Assembly: GCA_024636835.1 (NCBI GenBank)
Contig: JAGXGH010000140.1
Location: 1-64,000, forward strand
DNA length: 64,000 bases
Reading direction: 5' to 3'
From: Verrucomicrobiales bacterium
GTDB lineage: Bacteria > Verrucomicrobiota > Verrucomicrobiia > Verrucomicrobiales > SLCJ01
The notes beneath the pieces were generated by a model that had not been told where the DNA came from, did not search any database, and saw only the letters and a program-made list of their open reading frames with translations. Of the stretch, positions 33,640 through 41,484 are shown one piece after another. The translations under genes were made by a program, and so were the position numbers. Position 1 is the first letter of the stretch. Each line of letters begins with the position of its first letter.

Positions 33640-34803
33640 TTAAGCACTGCCCTTGATCAGACCAAAGGTGATATCGGAACTCCGCAGCGCGGCCAGCAAG
33701 GTATTGATATTCGCAACGTCAGCACACACTTTGGCCACCTCTGCCCGCAGCGCATCAGCATCCGGATTAGTCATCACTATTCCAGTCACAGCTGCCTCAT
33801 CACTTGTAAGAGTAACAGCCGATTGATCAGCAGAAGCCTGACGCGATACAGGCGTAGCACCGAACAAACCAAATGTTCCACCAGATCCTACGGTAAGTTG
33901 ATTGACGATACTTAAAGTATCTAATGACGAGTGCGTATGATCCCCGGCCGCCACATCCGTAGCACCAGTGCCAACGGTGAACGCTGACAAGTCATCAAGC
34001 TTTGCCTTATCCGTGCCAGACATGAAGCCAGCAGTAGAGATAGTCGCATTGGAGTGTCCGTGATTGCCAGCCGCAGCCGTTCCCGCTGTAGATCCAAGCG
34101 CCACAAAAACCCCACCAACATCAACCCCAATAAGCCCCTCACCAGCTGCTAAGGATGCCGTCTTCCGATGCAATGTTGCCGTGATCTGATCACTAGAAAA
34201 AACAAGTTCTATCGAGTTACTGTCATTCAACGCCGCACCGACCGCAGCCACCGCACCCGACTCACTGACAACGCCACCGCTAGTAGCTGAATAAGCAGAC
34301 GCCAACTGGTCAAACATCGTCGCCGACATGAAACCTGGATCTTCGGTAGTAGCAACCGTATGGCCATGATTGCCAGCCGCCGCATTACTGGCACCTGTGC
34401 CGAGAGTCAACGCACTTAGCCCGTCCAGCTTGGACTTGTCGGTAGACGACATGAAGCCATGCGCCACACCTGTAGCCAAGGCATGAGAGTGATCACCAGC
34501 GGCCGCCACATTCGCACCTGTGCCAAGAGCCACAAACAATCCATTGGCACCTGTGCCCAACAAGCCCTCATCCGCCGCCATGGCAGCTGTTTTACGCGCC
34601 ACGGCGAAAGAAACATCAGTGCCGACGACAGACGCCAAGACGCTTTGCGTAGTGTTAAAGCTCAATGGAGATCCATCGCCACTAAGAGCAGCGGAAATTA
34701 AATTCTGCACCTGACCAAGCGTAGGTGCCTGATCGGTTTCCTCTGCCTCGAAAGCAAGCCTCAAGCCACCCGCTCCGGTAATCTCTAATTGGTCGGTAAT
34801 CAT
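33640..34803 (-). CDS. Head fibre/decoration-type protein with GxHxH repeats
   Basis: A 387-residue protein with four repeats carrying the signature A-A-G-[DN]-H-x-H (AAGDHSH, AAGNHGH twice, AAGDHTH). Each is followed by GFMS-type or similar turn segments. HxH loops of this type bind metal along phage fibre rods, and the same repeat occurs in tail fibres and in phi29-type head fibres. The low-complexity Ala/Gly/Thr/Ser content fits a trimeric rod. Its place between portal and maturation protease suggests a head fibre. Confidence 0.65.
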   Translation of the reverse strand: MITDQLEITGAGGLRLAFEAEETDQAPTLGQVQNLISAALSGDGSPLSFNTTQSVLASVVGTDVSFAVARKTAAMAADEGLLGTGANGLFVALGTGANVAAAGDHSHALATGVAHGFMSSTDKSKLDGLSALTLGTGASNAAAGNHGHTVATTEDPGFMSATMFDQLASAYSATSGGVVSESGAVAAVGAALNDSNSIELVFSSDQITATLHRKTASLAAGEGLIGVDVGGVFVALGSTAGTAAAGNHGHSNATISTAGFMSGTDKAKLDDLSAFTVGTGATDVAAGDHTHSSLDTLSIVNQLTVGSGGTFGLFGATPVSRQASADQSAVTLTSDEAAVTGIVMTNPDADALRAEVAKVCADVANINTLLAALRSSDITFGLIKGSA

Positions 34804-34805
34804 TT

Positions 34806-36308
34806 TTATTCTGTGGTTGTGGACGTATCAGCTGGCGGTTGGAGAAGCCCTTGTCTGGATTCAAATACAGGACGGTATCCTTCCTCATCAGCCGAGGCCG
34901 CTTTCAAACGCTCGACCTCTTCCTCGTTATCAAATCCCGCCAACTCGCGATAACTCTGCGGAGAGATGATCCCGTTCTCGACAAGGGATCTGCCCAATGT
35001 GTTGATTTGCTCTCCACTAAAAACAGAGGCCATCGTCCATACCGGAGAAAGCTTAGGAGTCGCCTCCTGCCCATACCACTCACCAAGGAAGTCTTCGGAG
35101 TTCCAGATACTCTCAAGAAAAGATTTCACCTCGGAGCGGACATAGAGAACATCATCACGCTTCATTCCATCGAGAACCTTATGGAAACCCTCACTTCGAC
35201 TCACCGAATCCATCACGACAATCGCAGCCCATCCACCCCAATTCCCAAGACGGCGCAGCGCACCCTTCTCAGCTTTATCTCCAAAGAACTCATCGGGCAG
35301 GAAATGATTCTCCACCTCAATATCGAAGTTCAAGGCAACATCCGCAGCGCCGCTAATCTTGGCGGCGGCATCAAGGATCGCGTTACGCTGCTTCCTGGTC
35401 ATTGCGTAAAGATTCTGGCCAGCGAGCGCACCATTCTTGATCTCGTAACCCTTGTGCCAGATCCGAAGTATGTCCTTACGCTTCCAAGCGCCATTCCAAT
35501 TCCCGAAGTCGATCAATGCCAGATAGGCCAGATCGTCAAGGATCCCACTCACGGACGGACGAGACAGCGGCTCGCCGCTCTTACCCCTTGGATCCATTAC
35601 CGCAAAACCATACTCAGCATCATCATCTTTAATGATAAGCTCACTGCCATCCTTCAAGGCCTTGTGCAACCGCTCACCGAGATCCGCCTTGGCATCATCA
35701 CCAAGGTTACGTTGCGCGGCATACTTTAGCTTGAGTGTAGGCTTGCCATCGTCCCACCCCACTTCAAGAACTTCCGAGTTGAGGATAGTGATCGCTGGCA
35801 GAGTTTCACCCTTTTTCCAGAATGCCACGCAAACATCATTGATCAGAAATTCCCGAACCACATCATCCGCTACTTTTTTAAACGGATATTTAGAAAGAAG
35901 CTTCTCGTCACCCGCCTCTTCATCGACCCACTTCTGCACGGAATCCCGAAACCGAAACCCCATGGTGATAGCCTTGAATCGAGTATCGACTACACCACTC
36001 ACGAACCAATGAAAGCTGCTCAACAATCGAGACAGCCCGCGCAGATCCTTTGGCAACATGCTTGCCCATGCAGTGCGGTAAGTCTGGCCACGGAGTAGAG
36101 GGTTTTGCTGGACGCTGGTATTTCCAGTAGGCATGAACGTGCCTGGTTTTGATTCGGCACCCTTGGCCATCAAGCTGACTGCATCCATACCCACCTTGCC
36201 GTTGCGGTTCTTCAAAGCCTGACTATGCGCAGCCTGAAAGCTCATAGTGGATTGACCACCAGAATCAGGTGCGTTTAATCTTGTCGGCTTGGTAAAACTC
36301 ACTCCCAT
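34806..36308 (-). CDS. Portal protein (putative)
   Basis: A 500-residue protein directly downstream of the large terminase. The central part (LNSEVLEVGWDDGKPTLKLK, then GFAVMDPRGKSGEPLSRPS, then RIWHKGYEIKNGALAGQ) and the C-terminal helix-rich region with LSPVWTMASVFSGEQINTLG and NGIISPQSYRELAGFDNEEE resemble portal stem and C-terminal wing segments. Length and position are usual for a portal. The first 60 residues are a non-conserved basic arm. A tandem GTCAA element precedes the start. Confidence 0.72.
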   Translation of the reverse strand: MGVSFTKPTRLNAPDSGGQSTMSFQAAHSQALKNRNGKVGMDAVSLMAKGAESKPGTFMPTGNTSVQQNPLLRGQTYRTAWASMLPKDLRGLSRLLSSFHWFVSGVVDTRFKAITMGFRFRDSVQKWVDEEAGDEKLLSKYPFKKVADDVVREFLINDVCVAFWKKGETLPAITILNSEVLEVGWDDGKPTLKLKYAAQRNLGDDAKADLGERLHKALKDGSELIIKDDDAEYGFAVMDPRGKSGEPLSRPSVSGILDDLAYLALIDFGNWNGAWKRKDILRIWHKGYEIKNGALAGQNLYAMTRKQRNAILDAAAKISGAADVALNFDIEVENHFLPDEFFGDKAEKGALRRLGNWGGWAAIVVMDSVSRSEGFHKVLDGMKRDDVLYVRSEVKSFLESIWNSEDFLGEWYGQEATPKLSPVWTMASVFSGEQINTLGRSLVENGIISPQSYRELAGFDNEEEVERLKAASADEEGYRPVFESRQGLLQPPADTSTTTE

Positions 36309-36341
36309 GGTTCTATGTCTATCCTCTTTTCATCGCAAAGT

Positions 36342-36368
36342 GTCAAATGTTTAGATATGTCAAACACT
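36342..36368 (-). promoter_or_regulatory. Tandem GTCAA/TTGAC element upstream of the portal gene
   Basis: GTCAAATGTTTAGATAT followed by GTCAAACACT is the third copy of the 17-base-spaced element. It lies 34 bases upstream of the portal start and touches the terminase stop. TTGACA with GATAGA 17 bases later could be a weak -35/-10 on the minus strand. Confidence 0.6.
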
Positions 36369-38119
36369 CAGCCCACGCCAATACAATCCTCATCAGCGTA
36401 AGATCCGGCACCTGCAATGAGCGCATCCTCTTTCAAGGCAGCCAGCAATCCGCAGTAGCCATACATCCCCGCCATCGCGATATCCTTCTTGCCTTTCTTG
36501 GCGTGGAACTTGAGGAATCCTTTGGACGTGACGACAGGCTTTTTATCCTTGGTCATCACACTCACACCCATCAGCTCCGTAAGAAAACGATCCAAGGTAT
36601 CCATCACCTGTAACTCGGCCGGAGTCCAAGCCGATCTCACAGCGCGGGAAAACTCCATCCGCTTTCCTGGTAGCAACATGTGGGAATTACACAGCGAACG
36701 CATCAGCTCACGATGACCAGCCTCAACAATCCCTTCGTCTCCAGCAAAGAATTTACTTGGAAAGATCGATCTCACATCCTGATCACCACGCTTGAAGAAT
36801 CGCACTATTGGACGCGCCGTAGGATACAACCCTTGATCCGGAGGCTCGCATAATCCAACACGCTCTTGCCACTGCCCATCGATCTTCTGCTCACTCTTTA
36901 CCATCTCCTTATAGATCCATGCACCACCACCACCAGGATCCATCATTATCCGCGCAAAGTTAAACCTATCATCAACCTTATGGATCAATCCGGAACACTC
37001 AGGCGCACCCCTCCCCTGCAAGACAACCGCATAAGTAGGAGCTACCTGATAATATTCACCATCCATTTCAAGCAATCCGTCAAGTGACTTGACTTTGCTC
37101 TTAGGCATAGGCCGCGCTCTCAATCCAACACCACCAGAGAAGTCAGCCTTCTGACTGGAACCCGGAGCGGTATCCCAACCAAGCGCATGAATATCATTCG
37201 ACTGGATCCGCGTGACTTGCGGCGTGATCTGGATACTGCGAAGCCTATCGATCCACTTTGGATCATACCACTTCTGACCACCCATCTTCCAGATCCCCTC
37301 CCACTTCTGAATGAACTCATCATCAGTAAGGTTTCCTTTCTCGGTGCGGATCACATCGTCCTCGCGATACTTCTTAAACTTCTCAGAGTAATCACGGAAT
37401 GAAGACGTGAACAAGACATGCTTTTGAGATCCATCCCTGATCGACTGCTTGAACTTCTTCACCCGTTGATAAGTCGGATGCGTCATCGGATCCTCAGCGT
37501 GACCGAAGAGCAACACCTTGTTACCGTGAAGCGGATGATTCTTATTGAAGCAAGGCGCAGTAGCCCGCGACATAAGTTGCTTGTTCACGCCCTGACTCGT
37601 TAAATCGATCTCGCAGATCTCATCAATTTGTAGATCGTTGAAACGGCGACTCGCTTGGTTCTTTGAGTCACGCATGAAGTCAGCGGCCGGAAGCTCGATC
37701 AAGGATCCGTTCTTATACCGACGCTTCAACACACCTTCCGTAGAAACATCACCCCACTTCTTACGGTGAACAATAAACTGCTCACGAAACAACGGCGACT
37801 GATCGATGTATTTCTCAAACTTCGGCCAGTAGACTTCCTTCGCGGTGCCCAAGGAAAGGTAATAGATGCAGCTGATCCTCGGCGGAAGATCCCTTGGATT
37901 CGGCAAGAGGATAGCCCGTAGATTCGACAGGATAAACATCAACTCCGTCTTACCCGTAGAGACACCGGAGCTATCAATCATTTGACGAGTGAACCACATG
38001 TAGCGCAATCGACAGGCCTGGAAGGGATCCAACTCAATACCGAAGATCAGCCACGCGGCCATCACCGGATCACGTAGAGACTCTTCGATCTCGGCCTGAG
38101 TTATAGAAAGCTTTGCCAT
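36368..38119 (-). CDS. Terminase large subunit
   Basis: A 583-residue protein. Walker A is GVSTGKT (residues 52-58), a Walker B-type segment is LQIDEICEID (about 176-185), and the nuclease domain starts at ALGWDTA (Asp about 320) with MMDPGGGG further on. These fit the packaging ATPase-nuclease that cuts and translocates phage DNA into proheads. It is slightly longer than usual. The C-terminus ends DEDCIGVG, nearly the same as the end of the upstream small-subunit candidate. Confidence 0.88.
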   Translation of the reverse strand: MAKLSITQAEIEESLRDPVMAAWLIFGIELDPFQACRLRYMWFTRQMIDSSGVSTGKTELMFILSNLRAILLPNPRDLPPRISCIYYLSLGTAKEVYWPKFEKYIDQSPLFREQFIVHRKKWGDVSTEGVLKRRYKNGSLIELPAADFMRDSKNQASRRFNDLQIDEICEIDLTSQGVNKQLMSRATAPCFNKNHPLHGNKVLLFGHAEDPMTHPTYQRVKKFKQSIRDGSQKHVLFTSSFRDYSEKFKKYREDDVIRTEKGNLTDDEFIQKWEGIWKMGGQKWYDPKWIDRLRSIQITPQVTRIQSNDIHALGWDTAPGSSQKADFSGGVGLRARPMPKSKVKSLDGLLEMDGEYYQVAPTYAVVLQGRGAPECSGLIHKVDDRFNFARIMMDPGGGGAWIYKEMVKSEQKIDGQWQERVGLCEPPDQGLYPTARPIVRFFKRGDQDVRSIFPSKFFAGDEGIVEAGHRELMRSLCNSHMLLPGKRMEFSRAVRSAWTPAELQVMDTLDRFLTELMGVSVMTKDKKPVVTSKGFLKFHAKKGKKDIAMAGMYGYCGLLAALKEDALIAGAGSYADEDCIGVG

Positions 38120-38120
38120 A

Positions 38121-39434
38121 TCAGTTCACCCCAATACATTCATCACCATCACCACCACCACGGCGGGAAACAGCCATGGACTCAACCGCATGTTCAGACT
38201 TAACGCCGCCTGAATCACTATCCATGACTTCACCCTCTACCACTTCAGAAAGATCACTCAGGCCATCCTCATCCTCGGAGAACTCCACATCATCCACACC
38301 CTCAACAATCTCTTCATCGTCAGAGATCTCTACCATCGACTCAATAACCTTATGCAGCTGGCGGCAAACACTTCGCTGTACCGGACTCGGCACATAATCC
38401 CTATCCCAAAGATTCTCCGGCCGCATCGCATCATTCATCACCGCTACAAAATCCATACGATACTGAGGATCCCTCATCTTGGTAGGAGTCAGTAACCATT
38501 GGATCTCATCCGCCGTAAAGACACCATCGATCAGCTGACGGTTTCCATCAGCATGATACTCTCGGATCCCCTCAAGAAAGAAACTCAACTGATCTACAGA
38601 CAAACGCTTTTGCGCTTCCAGATCCAACTCATCACCACCGATATCAGAAAGAAGTTTCGAGTATTTTTCAGATAGAGTTCCAAGCCGCTTCTCATACTCG
38701 GCCATCTCTCCAGCCAACTTGCGCCGCTCATCTTTACTACCTACTTGAGTATCCAATAACTCCAGATCATTCTTGATCCCAATGATCACCGCCTCATACG
38801 TCGCCATCGCCAACTCCATGTTGACCAGCTGCCGCGCCATCGCCCGCGTGTTCGGCTGCTCAAACTGGCGCTTCAAACTCAGTAATCGATCCGCCACTTC
38901 CAGCCGAGTTGACTCACCTTTGACGTGAGAGAATCCATAAGCCGTGAGGATCCGCTCAACAGTGTCATCATCAATCACCTTGTAGATCGACGGAATATCA
39001 ACCATGTCCATGTCATCACCGCTAGGCTTAATCACGCCGGATGCAGACTTCGGTTTCTCTACCTTAGCCTCCAACGAGGACAGCTTCTTGCGCTTGTTCC
39101 AAAACTCAACCGCAGCATCAAGATCCATCTCCACCTTGGCCGATGATATGCCAAGACTCTTCCCCAACGACTCCGAGCTCCAGGTCTTGAAATCATCCGA
39201 CTCTGCACCAAGCAGAGGGAACACCCCAAACAAACGCCGCGCAACCACCCACGCCCTGCCCTGCCCCGCCAACTCTTCATGCCACAAGCGCAGCTCATTC
39301 TCCCGTAAACTAAAAGCCCTCTTCAACTCCGGCCAACGATCCACACGCCAATCAGATCCATCACCAGCCTCATACTGAGTGAACTTCTTTTCAACCTGCG
39401 CGGTTAGATTCATTTGCACGTTCTTCTTATCCAT
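38121..39434 (-). CDS. Putative terminase small subunit or packaging accessory protein
   Basis: A 437-residue protein upstream of the large terminase, 1 base apart. It has an N-terminal HTH-like helical region with conserved W/L positions, a long helical middle (about 180-280, MARQLVNMELAMATYEAVI) and a strongly acidic C-terminus with DDEE/EDEDG runs. It is much longer than typical TerS (about 150-200), so it may be a fused or phage-specific form. The last residues GDGDECIGVN match the end of the large subunit. Confidence 0.6.
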   Translation of the reverse strand: MDKKNVQMNLTAQVEKKFTQYEAGDGSDWRVDRWPELKRAFSLRENELRLWHEELAGQGRAWVVARRLFGVFPLLGAESDDFKTWSSESLGKSLGISSAKVEMDLDAAVEFWNKRKKLSSLEAKVEKPKSASGVIKPSGDDMDMVDIPSIYKVIDDDTVERILTAYGFSHVKGESTRLEVADRLLSLKRQFEQPNTRAMARQLVNMELAMATYEAVIIGIKNDLELLDTQVGSKDERRKLAGEMAEYEKRLGTLSEKYSKLLSDIGGDELDLEAQKRLSVDQLSFFLEGIREYHADGNRQLIDGVFTADEIQWLLTPTKMRDPQYRMDFVAVMNDAMRPENLWDRDYVPSPVQRSVCRQLHKVIESMVEISDDEEIVEGVDDVEFSEDEDGLSDLSEVVEGEVMDSDSGGVKSEHAVESMAVSRRGGGDGDECIGVN

Positions 39435-39482
39435 ACCCTAGAACCAATAATCAACCACCCCTCAATATGCAATCACCAAAAC

Positions 39483-39497
39483 GTCAAGCCACTTGAC
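39483..39497 (-). promoter_or_regulatory. Perfect GTCAAG-N3-CTTGAC palindrome upstream of the packaging genes
   Basis: GTCAAGCCACTTGAC lies 49 bases upstream of the 39434 start. TTGACG on the minus strand could also be the -35 box of the head-gene operon. It is one of four exact copies of this palindrome in the prophage. Confidence 0.6.
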
Positions 39498-39579
39498 GAA
39501 TCAATAACGAGAAGACCGATCTATTCCGGATCCAATAGCCACACTCAGGCCGTAATCACTACAACGGAATAAGAGATTG

Positions 39580-39610
39580 CTCCCAATCGTCGCTGAGACG
39601 ACGACGGGAG
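39580..39610. terminator. Hairpin ending the 39.6-47.4 kb gene block
   Basis: TCGTCG (39587-39592) pairs with CGACGA (39599-39604), and CTCCC (39580-39584) pairs with GGGAG (39606-39610), downstream of the minus-strand gene ending at 39615. A clear U-run is missing. Confidence 0.5.
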
Positions 39611-39614
39611 AATA

Positions 39615-39884
39615 CTAACTGTTCGGCTTACTCAATTCGTGGCGTATAGCGGTAGCCATGATTGGGTGGACTAGGATACTATTTCCCATTCGGTAGGCGT
39701 TTCGGTCGGGTCGCCAGTTCTCTTTGCGCTTCGCCCACTTTTTACGGATACGGCGTTTCTTCGATATTGGTTTGCGGAACTGGATAACGAGATTTGAGCT
39801 TTCGATGATCTGAAGACCACCAAAGCCGAACAAGGCGTGGCTGAAGCAACCGCTGCCAGCGTTGGAGTTTAATTGTGTATTCAT
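39615..39884 (-). CDS. Hypothetical small basic protein
   Basis: An 89-residue protein from the ATG at 39884, which overlaps the TGA of the upstream gene. It has a Gly-rich hydrophobic middle and a strongly basic stretch (FRKPISKKRRIRKKWAKRK) that could bind nucleic acid. No family recognised. Confidence 0.55.
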   Translation of the reverse strand: MNTQLNSNAGSGCFSHALFGFGGLQIIESSNLVIQFRKPISKKRRIRKKWAKRKENWRPDRNAYRMGNSILVHPIMATAIRHELSKPNS

Positions 39885-40147
39885 AGCTTTTTTCCGCTGG
39901 CATCGGTGCCAGCACTTTTTGCGTTCTCCTGCAATACATATCCCCACGATTTCGGGAGGCCGTAAGCGCATGATTTTTGCTGCGATGTGGTTATGATATT
40001 GTCATCGTCCACCCGTCGCGCTTGGTAAAATCTCACTGTTTTTACAGCATTACTAGCCAGCCAAGTCTTTACGTAAAACCCTGGAGAACAAGGCGCAGCA
40101 CCCGACGCTCTATCGTCTCGGTGTTTTTCGTTGGTTGGTGTGGTCAT
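39881..40147 (-). CDS. Hypothetical small protein, paralogue A
   Basis: An 88-residue protein whose N-terminal 75 residues are nearly the same as the protein at 41171-41434, owing to a recent 265-bp duplication. Basic residues surround a VKTWLASNAVKTVRFYQARRVDD segment, typical of a small DNA- or RNA-binding protein. Function unknown. The start follows ATCAATAATT, unlike the A/C-rich leaders elsewhere. Confidence 0.6.
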   Translation of the reverse strand: MTTPTNEKHRDDRASGAAPCSPGFYVKTWLASNAVKTVRFYQARRVDDDNIITTSQQKSCAYGLPKSWGYVLQENAKSAGTDASGKKL

Positions 40148-40185
40148 AATTATTGATGGTTCGTCGCGCCGGTGTGCTGATCGTT
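39921..40185. repeat. 265-bp near-identical direct repeat, copy A
   Basis: Aligns to 41208-41472 with an offset of 1,287 bp and only about four mismatches. It holds most of the paralogue A gene plus the 3' end of the next gene upstream. Confidence 0.92.
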
Positions 40186-40422
40186 AGCGATGATACTCTG
40201 GATCTCGGAGATGAGGGATTCTTTGCGGCATTCCTCAGTGTCAACGATCACCACTAACTCCATCCCGTAGCTACCGATTCGGAAGACAGTTTGCACGCCA
40301 TTCAGCGATTTTATCTGACCGATCATTCCATCGGTTATTACCGTGTGGGTGTTGTGCGAGCTTACCGTAAGGCATTCCCAGAGATTAAAGTCGCATTCAG
40401 CGAGAGTTTTTTCTGTATTCAT
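40150..40422 (-). CDS. Hypothetical small protein
   Basis: A 90-residue protein with a compact alpha/beta pattern (strand TVFRIGSYGMELVVIVD, then acidic helix). Its 3' end, encoding about the last 13 residues, is part of the duplicated 265-bp segment. No family recognised. Confidence 0.55.
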   Translation of the reverse strand: MNTEKTLAECDFNLWECLTVSSHNTHTVITDGMIGQIKSLNGVQTVFRIGSYGMELVVIVDTEECRKESLISEIQSIIANDQHTGATNHQ

Positions 40423-40455
40423 AATTTTCTGGTGATTCGTAAAACCGCGCTAACA

Positions 40456-40486
40456 AGGCGGAGATCGTGACGCGATACAGCCGCCT
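40456..40486. other. Hairpin with CGCCTTGTT boundary, site 1
   Basis: AGGCGG (40456-40461) pairs with CCGCCT (40481-40486), with an inner ATCG/CGAT stem. It lies between two minus-strand genes and is followed on that strand by TTGTTAGC. A similar hairpin ends the gene at 41171. Confidence 0.5.
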
Positions 40487-40500
40487 GAACAAAAGTGAGC

Positions 40501-40905
40501 CTAGGTCGCGCCCGATTCCTTGGCGTTCTCTCTCACTGTATAAACCTTGAAGGTGCACAGCGGTGTATTCACACAGACGAACCCTCTGTGGTCTGGCACG
40601 TTAAAATACACCATTTCTCTCCCACATTTAGGGCAGAGAGCTTTCTCTCCTAAAATGAAGCTATGGATTTTCTTATCGTCAGATATTTGATTTCGTGCGT
40701 CTTCTTTCATTTCTTCTCCTATTTCAATCCACCCTCCGCCGCTTAATTTTCCTCTTCGCTCTTGGGACTCTCGGCAATCGTAGGCGTTATGGACTGCCAC
40801 CCCCTCGCGAAGGATTGGGCGGCAGTGGCATAACATGGACGAGACGTGAGAGTTTGATGCTGGGTCCACGTCGCCTATCGGTATGACGTGAGGTCTAATC
40901 TTCAT
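40501..40905 (-). CDS. Zinc-ribbon phage protein
   Basis: A 134-residue protein whose ATG lies inside the 3' end of the upstream gene. The N-terminal half has VDPASNSHVSSMLCHCRP and NAYDCRES motifs. The C-terminal half is a zinc ribbon (CPKCGREMVYFNV, then CVNTPLC). No family assigned. Confidence 0.6.
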   Translation of the reverse strand: MKIRPHVIPIGDVDPASNSHVSSMLCHCRPILREGVAVHNAYDCRESQERRGKLSGGGWIEIGEEMKEDARNQISDDKKIHSFILGEKALCPKCGREMVYFNVPDHRGFVCVNTPLCTFKVYTVRENAKESGAT

Positions 40906-41077
40906 AGAACCCTAAGCTTTTTAACACTTTTTCGGCCAGTTTTGGCTCAAGTGTTAGCGTCAGCGTGGCGGGGGCATCCGCTTTGCTGATTTTTAATAGT
41001 TCTTTCGGACTTGTTTCTTGAGCGGCAATCATAATGTCCTCAAGGGCTGTTTGTAGTTTTTGCACTGTAATATCCAT
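40895..41077 (-). CDS. Hypothetical small protein
   Basis: A 60-residue, mostly helical protein (MDITVQKLQTALEDIMIAA) with a hydrophobic beta end. The ATG is preceded by a 10-base run of A on the minus strand. It overlaps the next gene by 11 bases. No family recognised. Confidence 0.55.
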   Translation of the reverse strand: MDITVQKLQTALEDIMIAAQETSPKELLKISKADAPATLTLTLEPKLAEKVLKSLGFYED

Positions 41078-41138
41078 TGTTTTTTTTTTGGTTTTAGTTG
41101 TTGTGATCCTTTAAGGTAGATCGAACCTGAGAGAACAA

Positions 41139-41156
41139 GGCGTCGTAGGCAACGCC
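41139..41156. other. Hairpin with CGCCTTGTT boundary, site 2
   Basis: GGCGT (41139-41143) pairs with ACGCC (41152-41156), 15 bases after a minus-strand stop codon and followed on that strand by TTGTT. It resembles site 1 in layout. Confidence 0.45.
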
Positions 41157-41170
41157 GTCCATCCGTGAGA

Positions 41171-41434
41171 TTATTTTCGTGAGTCGTTTCCGGTGCGCCT
41201 AGACTCGGCGTTCTGCTTCAATACATATCCCCACGATTTCGGGAGGTCGTAAGCGCATGATTTTTGCTGCGATGTGGTTATGATATTGTCATCGTCCACC
41301 CGTCGCGCTTGGTAAAATCTCACTGTTTTTACAGCATTACTAGCCAGCCAAGTCTTTACGTAAAACCTTGGAGAACAAGGCGCAGCACCCGACGCTCTAT
41401 CGTCTCGGTGTTTTTCGTTGGTTGGTGTGGTCAT
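41171..41434 (-). CDS. Hypothetical small protein, paralogue B
   Basis: An 87-residue protein, near-identical to paralogue A for its first 75 residues and then different (paralogue A ends SGKKL, this one ends NDSRK). The ATG at 41434 matches the paralogue start; an in-frame ATG at 41488 exists upstream but belongs to the end of the next gene. Function unknown. Confidence 0.6.
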   Translation of the reverse strand: MTTPTNEKHRDDRASGAAPCSPRFYVKTWLASNAVKTVRFYQARRVDDDNIITTSQQKSCAYDLPKSWGYVLKQNAESRRTGNDSRK

Positions 41435-41472
41435 AATTATTGATGGTTCGTCGCGCCGGTGTGCTGATCGTT
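41208..41472. repeat. 265-bp near-identical direct repeat, copy B
   Basis: Second copy of the duplicated segment described at 39921-40185. Confidence 0.92.
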
Positions 41473-41484
41473 CTGTGAATGTAA

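Noticed and set aside
34839-35729. 296-residue plus-strand open frame
   Set aside because: Antisense to the portal gene; no motif.
39829-41473. Integron attC sites at CGCCTTGTT words
   Set aside because: Only hairpin-like parts match; the GTTRRRY and RYYYAAC ends are mostly not met and several words are coding. Kept as a weak finding rather than a feature.
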